The notes under the pieces are model-generated. The model was given only the letters and a program-made list of their open reading frames with translations. It did no database searches and was not told where the DNA came from. 17,089 nt of DNA from Shewanella sp. (lineage in GTDB: Bacteria > Pseudomonadota > Gammaproteobacteria > Enterobacterales > Shewanellaceae), in assembly GCA_004195335.1 (NCBI GenBank), contig SDWK01000246.1:1-17089 (forward strand). Reading direction: 5' to 3'. Position numbers and translations under genes: made by a program. Positions 5,218 through 13,739 of this stretch are shown piece after piece (the stretch's first letter is position 1; the number at the start of each line of letters is the position of its first letter).

Positions 5218-7950
5218 ATGGGATGTGTCAAAGCTGAGTTTGAGCAAAAACCAAAATTACTCGTTATCGGTAATGGTATGGTCGGTCATCACTTTATCGA
5301 ACAGCTGTGCGATCAAGGATTGAATGAACAGTTTCAAGTGGAGGTGTTCGGTTGTGAAACTCTGCCGGCCTATGACAGGGTTCAGCTGTCAAAGTTCTTT
5401 GAGACCGGGAGTCCGGACGCTTTACTGCTTGCCAGCGTCGAGGCCTATGAGAAACAGGGGATCAGACTTCACTTAGGCAAAGAGATTGTTCGTTTGGACA
5501 TCGAACGTCGCTTTATCTATACATCTGAGGACGAAGTGTGGGCCTATGACAAGCTCATTCTTGCCACGGGATCCTATCCGTTCGTGCCGCCGATAGAGGG
5601 TAAAGATCGTCCGCATTGCTTGGTCTATCGCACTATCGATGACCTGAAGCAGATAGATAGTGCGGCACAAAACGCTAACTCAGGTGTCGTAATTGGGGGC
5701 GGGCTATTGGGCCTGGAGGCGGCAAATGCGCTGTTAACTCTGGGATTAGAGACGCATGTTGTCGAGTTCGCGCCACAACTTATGCCGGTTCAACTTAATG
5801 ATAAAGCGGGCGAGCTGCTATGTGAAAAAATTGAGTCCCTTGGTGTGTCTGTGCACACCAGTAAGGCGACGACCGCCATCGTTGCGGGTGAACATGCCCG
5901 TCACAGAATGATGTTTAACGACGATACTTTTCTGGAAACGGATCTGATTGTCTTCTCAGCAGGCATTCGTCCACAAGATACTTTAGCGCGTCAAAGCGGA
6001 ATTGAAGTCGGTGAGCGGGGCGGTATAACCATTGACGATCATTGTCTAACCTCGGCAGCGGATGTCTATGCCATCGGTGAGTGCGCACTCTGGCAACAAC
6101 GCATTTTCGGTTTAGTTGCGCCCGGGTATCAGATGGCAAGAGTCGCGCTATCTCATATCGCCGCGGGAATCACAGGCTCTGGTGCAACTCAGTTTAACGG
6201 CGCCGACATGAGTACTAAGCTTAAGCTTCTGGGTGTCGATGTCGCTTCCATCGGGGATAGTCGAGGGTTTGATAATGCACAGTATGTAGAGCTGAGTGAC
6301 AACCAGAGTGGTACCTACAAGAAGCTCTGGCTGGATGAGACCGGACAATACCTCAAAGGCGCCGTGCTCGTTGGCGATGCAAGTGATTATAATCTGCTGT
6401 TAAACCAGTATTTATCCGGTGAAAAAATTGCCTCTCCGGCAATATCGCTACTGCAGCAAGACAGTGATGCGCCTGTTGTGTTTAACGATAATGCCATTAT
6501 CTGCTCCTGTCATCAGGTCACTAAGGCCGACATCGTAGAGAGAGTCATTGCAGGCGATCACAGCTTAGTGGCCATCAAGGGCTGCACCAAAGCCGCATCG
6601 GGATGCGGAGGTTGTGGCGCGCTGGTACAAGACATCATCAACCAGACCATGGAGTCTCAAGGACTTGAGACTCAAAAGGGGATCTGTTGTCATTTCGAAC
6701 ATGACAGACAGGCACTATTTCACCTCTGCCAGGTCGACGGCATTGCAAACTTTTCCAGCTTGATAAGCCAACATGGTACAGATGACGCCGCCAAGCGAGG
6801 TTTGGGGTGCGATATTTGTAAGCCGCTGGCGGCTTCGATTTTTGCCTCAATTGAAAATGAGTACGTACTCAGTGTTCAACATGCCAACCTGCAAGACACC
6901 AACGATGCCTATTTAGGCAACCTTCAAAAAGATGGATCTTATTCCGTCGTCCCCCGAATTGCCGGTGGAGAGATAACCCCGGATAAGTTAATTGCACTGG
7001 GTGAAATAGCTAAACGTTACGATCTGTATACCAAGATAACCGGAGGACAACGTATCGATCTGTTTGGTGCCGCACTGTCGGATCTGCCCACAATTTGGCA
7101 AGCATTGATTGAACAGGGTTTTGAAACGGGGCACGCCTACGGTAAGTCACTGCGAACGGTTAAATCCTGTGTGGGTAGCACTTGGTGCCGTTACGGGGTG
7201 CAGGATTCTGTGGGTCTGGCGATAGAGCTTGAGAATCGATACAAGGGACTGCGTGCACCTCATAAGATTAAGTTTGCAGTTTCCGGATGTACCCGAGAAT
7301 GCGCCGAGGCGCAGAGTAAGGATATCGGTGTGATTGCAACGGATAAGGGGTGGAATCTTTTTGTCGGCGGAAATGGCGGTATGCGTCCACGTCATGGCGA
7401 TCTATTTGCCACCGATCTTTCGACTTCCCAGCTGGTTCAATACATAGACAGAATATTGATTTTTTACGCAATGACCGCGTCCAGACTCCAGCGTACCTCA
7501 GTTTGGCTTGAGTCGTTAGAGGGGGGATTAGATTACCTCAAAGCCGTCATTATCGATGACAGTCTTGGCCTTGGGTCCGGACTTGAAGCGCAGATGATGA
7601 AAGTGGTCTCAGCGTATCAATGTGAGTGGAAAACCAGTCTGCAGAGTCCCGAGTTTTTAGCCCGGTTCAGCGAGTTTGTTAATCCTGAGCAGATGCCACT
7701 GCTTGACATGGAGCAGTATCGATATTCGAGGGGGCAGCGTTTTCCGGTTGAAGCAGAGGGGGGAGTAGGCAGTATTTATGTGAAAAATATCGATGCGGAG
7801 CCGACTGGTAACCGTCTCGTCGATAAGAGTCATATCGATAAGAGTCTCATCTATAACCATCTAATGGATCACCGTTTAGATGACTCGTCGGTGCAGGTTA
7901 AATCGTCAACAGTATCCGAACAAATAACCCGAGAGGAGCTTAAGGTATGA
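5218..7950 (+). CDS. nirB: assimilatory nitrite reductase [NAD(P)H] large subunit NirB
   Basis: NirB is a cytoplasmic enzyme that reduces nitrite to ammonium with electrons from NAD(P)H through FAD, iron-sulfur centres and siroheme. An FAD-binding GNGMVG lies near residue 20 and an NADH-type GGGLLG near 160. A BFD-like [2Fe-2S] domain begins with CSCHQV at residue 429 and ends with CGGC. A ferredoxin-like half-domain and then the siroheme/[4Fe-4S] domain follow, with CVGSTWC (Cys651, Cys657) and CTREC (Cys691, Cys695). I chose ATG 5218, which has GGAGAG at 5206-5211; an in-frame TTG at 5197 has no ribosome site. At 910 residues it is about 60 longer than E. coli NirB (847), mostly through a C-terminal tail with a five-residue repeat. 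It overlaps nirD by 4 nt. Confidence 0.96.
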   Translation: MGCVKAEFEQKPKLLVIGNGMVGHHFIEQLCDQGLNEQFQVEVFGCETLPAYDRVQLSKFFETGSPDALLLASVEAYEKQGIRLHLGKEIVRLDIERRFIYTSEDEVWAYDKLILATGSYPFVPPIEGKDRPHCLVYRTIDDLKQIDSAAQNANSGVVIGGGLLGLEAANALLTLGLETHVVEFAPQLMPVQLNDKAGELLCEKIESLGVSVHTSKATTAIVAGEHARHRMMFNDDTFLETDLIVFSAGIRPQDTLARQSGIEVGERGGITIDDHCLTSAADVYAIGECALWQQRIFGLVAPGYQMARVALSHIAAGITGSGATQFNGADMSTKLKLLGVDVASIGDSRGFDNAQYVELSDNQSGTYKKLWLDETGQYLKGAVLVGDASDYNLLLNQYLSGEKIASPAISLLQQDSDAPVVFNDNAIICSCHQVTKADIVERVIAGDHSLVAIKGCTKAASGCGGCGALVQDIINQTMESQGLETQKGICCHFEHDRQALFHLCQVDGIANFSSLISQHGTDDAAKRGLGCDICKPLAASIFASIENEYVLSVQHANLQDTNDAYLGNLQKDGSYSVVPRIAGGEITPDKLIALGEIAKRYDLYTKITGGQRIDLFGAALSDLPTIWQALIEQGFETGHAYGKSLRTVKSCVGSTWCRYGVQDSVGLAIELENRYKGLRAPHKIKFAVSGCTRECAEAQSKDIGVIATDKGWNLFVGGNGGMRPRHGDLFATDLSTSQLVQYIDRILIFYAMTASRLQRTSVWLESLEGGLDYLKAVIIDDSLGLGSGLEAQMMKVVSAYQCEWKTSLQSPEFLARFSEFVNPEQMPLLDMEQYRYSRGQRFPVEAEGGVGSIYVKNIDAEPTGNRLVDKSHIDKSLIYNHLMDHRLDDSSVQVKSSTVSEQITREELKV
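7816..7890 (+). repeat. 15-nt coding tandem repeat in the nirB 3' end
   Basis: Five-codon units encode LVDKS, HIDKS, LIYNH, LMDHR and LDDSS, with ATCGATAAGAGT nearly repeated in the first two units. The tract lies in the C-terminal tail beyond the conserved NirB sequence. Confidence 0.6.
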
Positions 7951-8285
7951 ACTGGTTAGATATTTGCGAGGAGAGATCTCTGCCGGCGTTTGGCGGGATT
8001 GCTGCATGGGTAGAGGGCAAAGCCGTTGCTATTTTTAATCTAGGTGAGCAGGGCATATTTGCGATGGATAACATCGATCCGGCGACAGGAGTCAGCGTGC
8101 TCTCCCGGGGCTTAATCTGCGATCTGCAGGGCGATATTTTTGTTGCCTCTCCTCTGCATAAGCAACATTACAGCTTAACTGACGGGCGTTGTCTCGAAGA
8201 TGAGAGTTTGAGTGTCAACCTGTATCCGATCAAATGTGAGCAGGGCAAAGTGCTGATTAACTCTGAAATAGTGGGGAGTAAGTGA
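7947..8285 (+). CDS. nirD: nitrite reductase small subunit NirD
   Basis: NirD is the small partner of NirB in NAD(P)H-dependent assimilatory nitrite reductase. The 112-residue length and start (MNWLDICEERSLPAFGGIAAWVEGK) fit the NirD family, which has a Rieske-like fold. The CxH and CxxH iron-sulfur ligands of true Rieske proteins are absent, as is normal for NirD. The ATG overlaps the nirB stop (ATGA), with GAGG at 7932-7935, so the two are probably translationally coupled. The following transporter ATG overlaps the nirD stop as TGATG. Confidence 0.93.
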   Translation: MNWLDICEERSLPAFGGIAAWVEGKAVAIFNLGEQGIFAMDNIDPATGVSVLSRGLICDLQGDIFVASPLHKQHYSLTDGRCLEDESLSVNLYPIKCEQGKVLINSEIVGSK

Positions 8286-9751
8286 TGACGAATGAAAAGT
8301 TTAACCTGTTTTCTTTTTCCGGAAAGATGAAAATTATGCACTTGAGTTGGATGGCATTTTTTATCACTTTTGTGGTTTGGTTTAATGCCGCGCCCCTGAT
8401 GAGTGTGATAGCCCAAAGCTTAGGCTTAACTAATGGACAGATTAAAACCCTGTTGATCCTCAATGTGGCCTTAACGATCCCGGCGAGGGTGATCATCGGT
8501 ATGGTGACGGATAAATATGGCCCCAGACTGACCTATTCCATCTTATTGGCTGTCTGTAGCCTACCCTGTTTTATGTTTGCACTGGGGGAGACCTTCGAGC
8601 AGTTGGCCTTAGCCCGTTTTCTGCTGGGATTTATCGGTGCGGGCTTCGTGGTGGGGATTAGAATGGTCAGTGAGTGGTTTCCGGCAAATGAACTGGGCAC
8701 CGCGGAAGGTATTTATGGTGGTTGGGGCAACTTTGGTTCTGCGGCGGCCGCGTTTTCCCTACCTGTTATCGCCATTGCTTTTGGGGGTGAAAATGGATGG
8801 CGATATGCGACAGGGCTCACGGGTTTACTGAGCTTCGTGTTTGCCTTTATCTATTATTTTAATGTCACCGATACCCCTAAGGGCTCAACCTACTTTAAGC
8901 CTAAGAAAATTGGCGCCCTAGAGGTAACCAGTAAAGGTGACTTGGTCTTGCTGGTGATAATGAAGCTCCCCATGTATGCCACTCTCGGCCTGCTGGGATG
9001 GAAGTTATCGCCTGCGGGGGTCAATATGCTTACCCAAGAGACTGTGTCCCTGATTTACGCCAGCCTTGGCTTGATATTACTGGTGGATCTATATCAAACT
9101 TACCTCGTGAATAAGCATATTTTCGATGGACCAGTGCCAGAATTTGAGCGTTATGCCTTTAAGCAAGTGGCGGTGCTGAATGTGCTCTATTTTTCGACCT
9201 TTGGTTCTGAACTCGCCGTAGTCTCTATGCTACCGCTGTATTTCGCCGAGACCTTCGAGCTTGGACTGGCACAAGCAGGAATGCTCGCATCTACCTATGC
9301 CTTTATGAATTTGGCCTCTCGACCCGGTGGCGGTTGGATTAGCGACCGATACGGTCGTAAACCCACCTTGATGATTTTAACCGCGGGCCTAGCTCTGGGG
9401 TATTTAGGTATGGCTCAGATCACCAGCGAGTGGTCATTACCTTTAGCCGTATTAATGGTGATGGGATGCTCGTTCTTCGTGCAAAGCGGCGAGGGCGCCG
9501 TGTTTGCCGCAGTCCCTCTAATTAAGCGTCGTCTTACGGGGCAAATTGCGGGAATGACCGGGGCCTATGGCAATGTTGGCGCGGTATTCTTCTTAACGGT
9601 TTACTCTCTGGTGTCGACTCAAGTTTTCTTTTATGTCATTGCTGCGAGTGCCGTTATAGGCCTGATTAGTTTGCTGTTTTTGACTGAGCCCAAAGGACAT
9701 ATATCCGAAGTGAACGATAAGGGTGAAGTCACCTTAATCAGTGTGAACTAA
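8285..9751 (+). CDS. NNP-family nitrate/nitrite transporter (MFS)
   Basis: This is a 488-residue inner-membrane protein of the major facilitator superfamily with about 12 hydrophobic helices. Both nitrate-signature motifs of the NNP family are present: GGWGNFG at residues 145-151 and GAYGNVG at 426-432. An MFS loop motif, DRYGRKP, follows the second-half helices, with DKYGPR as its first-half counterpart. The NNP group includes NasA/NrtP importers and NarK-type porters. Its place directly after nirBD indicates uptake of nitrate or nitrite for assimilation. I chose ATG 8285, which overlaps the nirD stop by 1 nt and has GGGGAG at 8273-8278; a GTG at 8282 is adjacent. Substrate preference cannot be read from the sequence, so no symbol is given. 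Confidence 0.93.
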   Translation: MTNEKFNLFSFSGKMKIMHLSWMAFFITFVVWFNAAPLMSVIAQSLGLTNGQIKTLLILNVALTIPARVIIGMVTDKYGPRLTYSILLAVCSLPCFMFALGETFEQLALARFLLGFIGAGFVVGIRMVSEWFPANELGTAEGIYGGWGNFGSAAAAFSLPVIAIAFGGENGWRYATGLTGLLSFVFAFIYYFNVTDTPKGSTYFKPKKIGALEVTSKGDLVLLVIMKLPMYATLGLLGWKLSPAGVNMLTQETVSLIYASLGLILLVDLYQTYLVNKHIFDGPVPEFERYAFKQVAVLNVLYFSTFGSELAVVSMLPLYFAETFELGLAQAGMLASTYAFMNLASRPGGGWISDRYGRKPTLMILTAGLALGYLGMAQITSEWSLPLAVLMVMGCSFFVQSGEGAVFAAVPLIKRRLTGQIAGMTGAYGNVGAVFFLTVYSLVSTQVFFYVIAASAVIGLISLLFLTEPKGHISEVNDKGEVTLISVN

Positions 9752-9805
9752 GGTCAGTGTGGATGAGTGGTCTGTGTGAATTAAACAAGCCATCGGGAAT
9801 GTGAT

Positions 9806-11665
9806 ATGACAGCATCGATACCAGTAAAAGCCCACGATAGCCAAGCCCTAAATAGCCAAGCTATCGAAGCTTCCCAATATGATGCTAGGTTGCCGCTGAA
9901 TGGGGCATTAGCGATCGCGGCGGGTCAGCATTCATCTCGAGGAGTGAAACAAGCGAATGAGGATGCCATAGGGATCCGCATTCCCGATGGTTTGATACTG
10001 ACGACCAAAGGCGCTGTGACTGTCATTTGCGATGGGGTGAGTGCTGCAGAGGCGGCGGAGCAAGCCAGTGCGATTAGTGTGAGTAATTTCATCACCGATT
10101 ACTATTCCACACCCGACAGCTGGAGCGTAAAAAAATCCAGCTCGCAGGTGCTCACCGCCTTGAATCGTTGGCTTTTTGGATTAGGACAAGATTATCGAGA
10201 GGCACACAGAGGCTATGTCTGCACCTTTACCTCGCTGATCTTTAAGTCTTGTACCGCGCACTTGTTACATGTGGGCGATTCGAGAGCCTATCGATATCGA
10301 GCGGGAAAGCTTGAGAGGCTGAGTCGTGACCATGTCACAGTGTTGGGACCTGACAAGCGCTATCTGGCTCGGGCTCTGGGTTTAGATGTGAAACTTGATG
10401 TTGATTATAGAAAGTTGGATATGAAGGTGGGCGATCTGTACTTACTGACCACAGATGGTATTCATGATGTGGTCAATGATATGGAATTAACGCAACGGTT
10501 AACCGATTTTTATCATCTGTGGAAACAAAAGGGTGAAGACGTCGACCTTATCGACTCGAGTCGCTTCGATGAATTTTGTCGGCAGCTGAGTCAAGATGCG
10601 GTCACACTTGGCAGCACCGATAATGTCAGCTGTCAGCTGCTTTCTATTGAACGTTTACCGACTCAAAATATCGACGATATCTATCAACAACTCTCTACAC
10701 TGCCTTTTCCACCGCCAATGCGGGAAGGGATGATGTTAGATGGTTACCTTATCGAGAAAACACTGCATCAGAGTCAACGCAGTCAGGTCTATCTGGTGAG
10801 TAATGAACTGGGCGAACGACGCTGTATAAAAACCCCCTCGGTGAATTATATCGATGACGCAGCATACATAGAGCGTTTCATGCTGGAAAGCTGGATTGGA
10901 CACCGTATCAATAGCCCAAACGTAGTCAAATTACTCGATAGGGACAGGCCTAAGTCTTCGCTTTATTATGTGAGTGAATACCTTAAAGGTATGCCATTGA
11001 GCCTCTGGATCGAGCGAAACCCTAATCCATCGGTACAAGAGGTATTGGTGTTACTAAAGCAGATAGAGGCAGGCGTTAGGGCGTTTCATCGAAAGGAGAC
11101 AATACATCAAGATCTAAAGCCGGATAATATCTTATTGACCTATGAAGGCCAGATTAAAGTTATTGATTTTGGCTCCTGTCATATCAAGGGAATTGCCGAG
11201 ATAGCCACCCCATTGCAACGAGACATCATTCTGGGGACGGCAGACTATTCGGCTCCGGAAAGCGTGCTGGGTTACAGAGTCAGCAACAGGGCCGACCTTT
11301 TCTCTCTGGCGGTGATAACCTTTGAGATGTTAACGGGACAATTGCCATTCAAAGGGAAATTAGCTCAGTGTCGAACCAAGGGGGATTATCAGAGACTTAA
11401 TTATATTCCCTGTTATGAGCTAAACCCTATGATCCCGTTATGGATAGACCCTGTGATTAAACAAGCCTTGAGTATCGACCCCGACCAGCGACAAGGTGAC
11501 ACCAGTGAGTTTTTATATGAGCTGAATCACCCCATCAATTCAATGAGCAAAAAAGCGACTAAAGCAGATCTGGGACAGTCTATGCTCGAGAGAAATCCGC
11601 TTCGTTTTTGGCAAGGATTAACACTCTTTTTTGGTTTAACCAGCTTATTGTTGTTATTAAGGTAG
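9806..11665 (+). CDS. bifunctional PP2C protein phosphatase / Ser-Thr protein kinase, membrane-anchored
   Basis: The 619-residue protein joins two opposing activities. Residues 40-285 are a PP2C-type phosphatase with the metal-binding motifs NED (51-53), DG (76-77), GDSRA (158), TTDG (217) and DN (272). Residues 310-580 are a Hanks-type kinase: catalytic Lys342 in CIK, HQDLKPDN at 434-441 (HQD in place of HRD), DFG at 454 and APE at 483. The glycine-rich loop is degenerate (LHQSQRSQV), though the catalytic residues remain. A hydrophobic segment at the extreme C-terminus (about 599-618) should anchor it in the inner membrane. The N-terminus carries two SQA repeats of 15 nt. It lies 54 nt after the transporter. 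Similar fusions occur in Pseudomonas nas clusters, as I recall; substrates are unknown. Confidence 0.93.
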   Translation: MTASIPVKAHDSQALNSQAIEASQYDARLPLNGALAIAAGQHSSRGVKQANEDAIGIRIPDGLILTTKGAVTVICDGVSAAEAAEQASAISVSNFITDYYSTPDSWSVKKSSSQVLTALNRWLFGLGQDYREAHRGYVCTFTSLIFKSCTAHLLHVGDSRAYRYRAGKLERLSRDHVTVLGPDKRYLARALGLDVKLDVDYRKLDMKVGDLYLLTTDGIHDVVNDMELTQRLTDFYHLWKQKGEDVDLIDSSRFDEFCRQLSQDAVTLGSTDNVSCQLLSIERLPTQNIDDIYQQLSTLPFPPPMREGMMLDGYLIEKTLHQSQRSQVYLVSNELGERRCIKTPSVNYIDDAAYIERFMLESWIGHRINSPNVVKLLDRDRPKSSLYYVSEYLKGMPLSLWIERNPNPSVQEVLVLLKQIEAGVRAFHRKETIHQDLKPDNILLTYEGQIKVIDFGSCHIKGIAEIATPLQRDIILGTADYSAPESVLGYRVSNRADLFSLAVITFEMLTGQLPFKGKLAQCRTKGDYQRLNYIPCYELNPMIPLWIDPVIKQALSIDPDQRQGDTSEFLYELNHPINSMSKKATKADLGQSMLERNPLRFWQGLTLFFGLTSLLLLLR

Positions 11666-11686
11666 GGATGCGAGATACGAGCTGGT

Positions 11687-11712
11687 TGTAGGAGCAGCGG
11701 CTTAGCCGCGAA
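11687..11712 (+). repeat. REP-like palindromic repeat, copy 1
   Basis: TGTAGGAGC, then the hairpin GCGGCTTAGCCGC, then GAA. This is the common pattern of REP elements in gammaproteobacteria (TGTAGGAGCGGCTT..GCCGCGAA). An adjoining dyad, CGAAACTG/CAGTTTCG at about 11709-11731, extends the structure. It lies just after the kinase gene. Confidence 0.75.
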
Positions 11713-11758
11713 ACTGTTCGATGCAGTTTCGAGGCTTTAAGGCTGGAAGGTGCTAGAG

Positions 11759-11782
11759 TGTAGGAGCGGCTTCAGCCGCGAA
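11759..11782 (+). repeat. REP-like palindromic repeat, copy 2
   Basis: TGTAGGAGCGGCTTCAGCC and a trailing GCGAA repeat copy 1 in the same orientation, 72 bp downstream. The pair sits between two convergent genes, a typical REP location. No other terminator is visible for either gene, so the hairpins may serve that role. Confidence 0.8.
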
Positions 11783-11803
11783 GCATCGAAGATTCCAGTC
11801 TGT

Positions 11804-12235
11804 TCAACTCGATGATAACGTGTCCTTTAGCCCTGCCAATAGCGCCCCATAAATTGGGTTACAGAAATCGGCGACCTCATTTTCATTTTCAGACTCGTAG
11901 GTCGAGCTCCACTCAACCAGTGTGCCTTGTTCGGCCTCGGTAAGTTTCACAAAACCGACATATTTGTCCACCGCAGAGCTGGATACGGGGCCTGGACCAT
12001 CATCTATGCGGTAAGAAAAAGTAAATGTATCGGCATCGAGACTGACTAAAGTTTCGTGAAACAACTCATTCAACACTCTTTTTGCGCCCACCTCATCTCC
12101 ACTTATATCGCCAACTTTAGCCACTGAGGTAATAACCTGTGGGGCCCAGGACATATCATGAAAATCGCAGATCGTTTTCCATACGGTTTTGATTGGAGAT
12201 TTTATCTCTATCTTGTTGCAACAGCTTCCCATCAT
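11804..12235 (-). CDS. SRPBCC (START/Bet v1-like) family protein
   Basis: The 143-residue cytoplasmic protein has the pattern of the polyketide-cyclase/dehydrase branch of the SRPBCC fold: an N-terminal strand with IEIKSPIKTVWKTICDFHDMSWAP, central strands (KRVLNELFHETLVSLDADTFTFSYRI), and a C-terminal helix (PIYGALLAGLKDTL). Such proteins hold hydrophobic ligands, and the substrate cannot be deduced. Two adjacent ATGs are possible. AAGGA upstream gives 7-nt spacing to the second ATG (12232), so that start may be the real one. Cys5 and Cys6 near the N-terminus are unusual, but there is no lipobox signal. It faces the kinase gene across the REP pair and diverges from the lipoprotein gene. Confidence 0.8.
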   Translation of the reverse strand: MMGSCCNKIEIKSPIKTVWKTICDFHDMSWAPQVITSVAKVGDISGDEVGAKRVLNELFHETLVSLDADTFTFSYRIDDGPGPVSSSAVDKYVGFVKLTEAEQGTLVEWSSTYESENENEVADFCNPIYGALLAGLKDTLSSS

Positions 12236-12379
12236 ATTTTCCTTTGCGTGTCTTGGAACTAAATTGGTACTTTTAAATATAGATGAGATTTTGTTACAGC
12301 TAACGGCTTTAGAAATTTATCAGGAAACAATAAATGGCCAGATTTGAATCAATCTTGCCATTACTGTACTGTCATTCAG

Positions 12380-12404
12380 ATAATATAAGTTAATCCTATA
12401 TTAT
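12380..12404. promoter_or_regulatory. perfect 8-bp inverted repeat between divergent genes
   Basis: ATAATATA (12380-12387) and TATATTAT (12397-12404) form a perfect dyad with a 9-nt spacer. It lies between the divergent SRPBCC and lipoprotein genes, about 90 bp before the latter. A dimeric repressor or activator could bind here. AT richness raises the chance of coincidence. Confidence 0.3.
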
Positions 12405-12493
12405 TGACTCGTGTGTGAACTTCTCAATGACTGCTATTTTAGAGTGAGCACTTATGCTTGTGTAAAAAAGAAAATGTAATATGGAGTTGTATC

Positions 12494-13672
12494 ATGAAAT
12501 GGATTTTACATCGCGTCATACCAGTAGCTGTCGGGTTGATGTTAATGACTGCATGTTCGAGTCATGTTTCATCCGTTAGCTCGCCTAAGCCCGTTATGCC
12601 ACCGGTGAACGATAGTCTGTTTATATCTAGAAGTGATGTCACATCCACTCCCATACCTACACTCGAGAGTTTAATGGCGCTGACGCCGGAACAGATAGAG
12701 GATCTTCACCAGTTTGTTCGCCGTGAGGATATTGCTTCGTTACCCAAAAATAAGCAAGTGAGTGCGTATTTGATCGCTAAGCTGGTCAATTTTAACTACG
12801 AGGGGAAGAACCATTCTGCAAGTATTGCGCTCGAAAAAGGGAGTGGCAATTGCATGACATTGGCACTGTTGAGCTATGCCATAGCTAAGGAAATGGACGT
12901 CAAGGTGGTGTTTCAGGTAATGCATACACCGCCTATGCTGTTGGAGGTAACCTCAGATCTGGCAGTAACTTCAGATCATGTCCGTACTTTTCTCTATGAA
13001 GACGACTCCGATAATAAGGGGTTTGCTTTTTCGGGACGAAGTTATGTTGTTTTGGATTACTTTTTGGATAGATATGACCGAGGGGGAAAGAAAGTTGATG
13101 AGCAGCAATTTATCGGTATGCTCTATCGAAACCTTGCCGCCGATGCACTGTTAGATGGAGCGCTTAATCGGGCGTACTCGCTGTTAAAAATGGGGACTCA
13201 ATATACCCAAGAATATGCGCCATTGCTGAATATGTTAGCAATCGTTCATCGCCGCGCAGGAGATGATGAAACGGCTAAACAGTTTTATCAATACGGGCTA
13301 AATGTCTCAGAATCTAAGATCACTCTCCTGAATAACTATCACTACCTATTAACGATGAATGGTGAGCTTGAGGCTGCTGAACGAGTGAAGTCGCAGCTAT
13401 TGGCTCTCGAAGATTCGAGCCCCTATAGTTGGTACTTAATGGGAAAGGAGGCCTTGGATGAGGGCGATAATCAGAGTGCTAAAATCTATCTAAAAAAGTT
13501 TTTGTATAACACGCCTTATTACCACAGGGCTTATTTTGATCTGGCTAAGGCACAATATGCACTTGGCGAGTCGGCAGCCGCAAAAAGCTCATTATCTCAG
13601 GCATTATCTTATGCCGAGCTACCTGAAAGCCAAAGGCAATATCAAGCCAAGCTCACCTGGTTAAATCAATAG
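12494..13672 (+). CDS. lipoprotein with transglutaminase-like motif and TPR-like repeats
   Basis: The 392-residue product begins with a lipoprotein signal peptide, MKWILHRVIPVAVGLMLMTAC, with the lipid-bearing Cys at about residue 21. Residues 95-190 resemble a transglutaminase-like Cys-protease domain: GSGNCMTLALLSYAIAKEM supplies the Cys, and DHVRTF and DYF may supply His and Asp. From about residue 215 a helical region has TPR-like units (ALNRAYSLLKMGTQYTQEYAPLLNMLAIVHRRAGDDETAKQFYQYG, written here only as the visible span's start: ALNRAYSLLKMG). ATG 12494 has GGAG at 12483-12486 and gives the correct signal; an upstream TTG at 12458 does not. It is probably attached to an outer or inner membrane on the periplasmic side. 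Function is unknown, and it has no operon partner in the window. Confidence 0.8.
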   Translation: MKWILHRVIPVAVGLMLMTACSSHVSSVSSPKPVMPPVNDSLFISRSDVTSTPIPTLESLMALTPEQIEDLHQFVRREDIASLPKNKQVSAYLIAKLVNFNYEGKNHSASIALEKGSGNCMTLALLSYAIAKEMDVKVVFQVMHTPPMLLEVTSDLAVTSDHVRTFLYEDDSDNKGFAFSGRSYVVLDYFLDRYDRGGKKVDEQQFIGMLYRNLAADALLDGALNRAYSLLKMGTQYTQEYAPLLNMLAIVHRRAGDDETAKQFYQYGLNVSESKITLLNNYHYLLTMNGELEAAERVKSQLLALEDSSPYSWYLMGKEALDEGDNQSAKIYLKKFLYNTPYYHRAYFDLAKAQYALGESAAAKSSLSQALSYAELPESQRQYQAKLTWLNQ

Positions 13673-13678
13673 CGATTA

Positions 13679-13739
13679 ATTCATTACGCTTTTTTATATC
13701 TCGACTTTAAAGAGGAGTTAGAAGAGAAGCGTAATGAAT
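13679..13739. repeat. 13-bp inverted repeat after the lipoprotein gene
   Basis: ATTCATTACGCTT (13679-13691) and AAGCGTAATGAAT (13727-13739) are exact inverted copies with a 35-nt loop. One mismatch then three more pairs extend the stem. A T-run follows the left arm and not the right, so this is not a standard terminator. It may stabilise the mRNA 3' end or be a remnant of a small mobile element. Confidence 0.45.
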
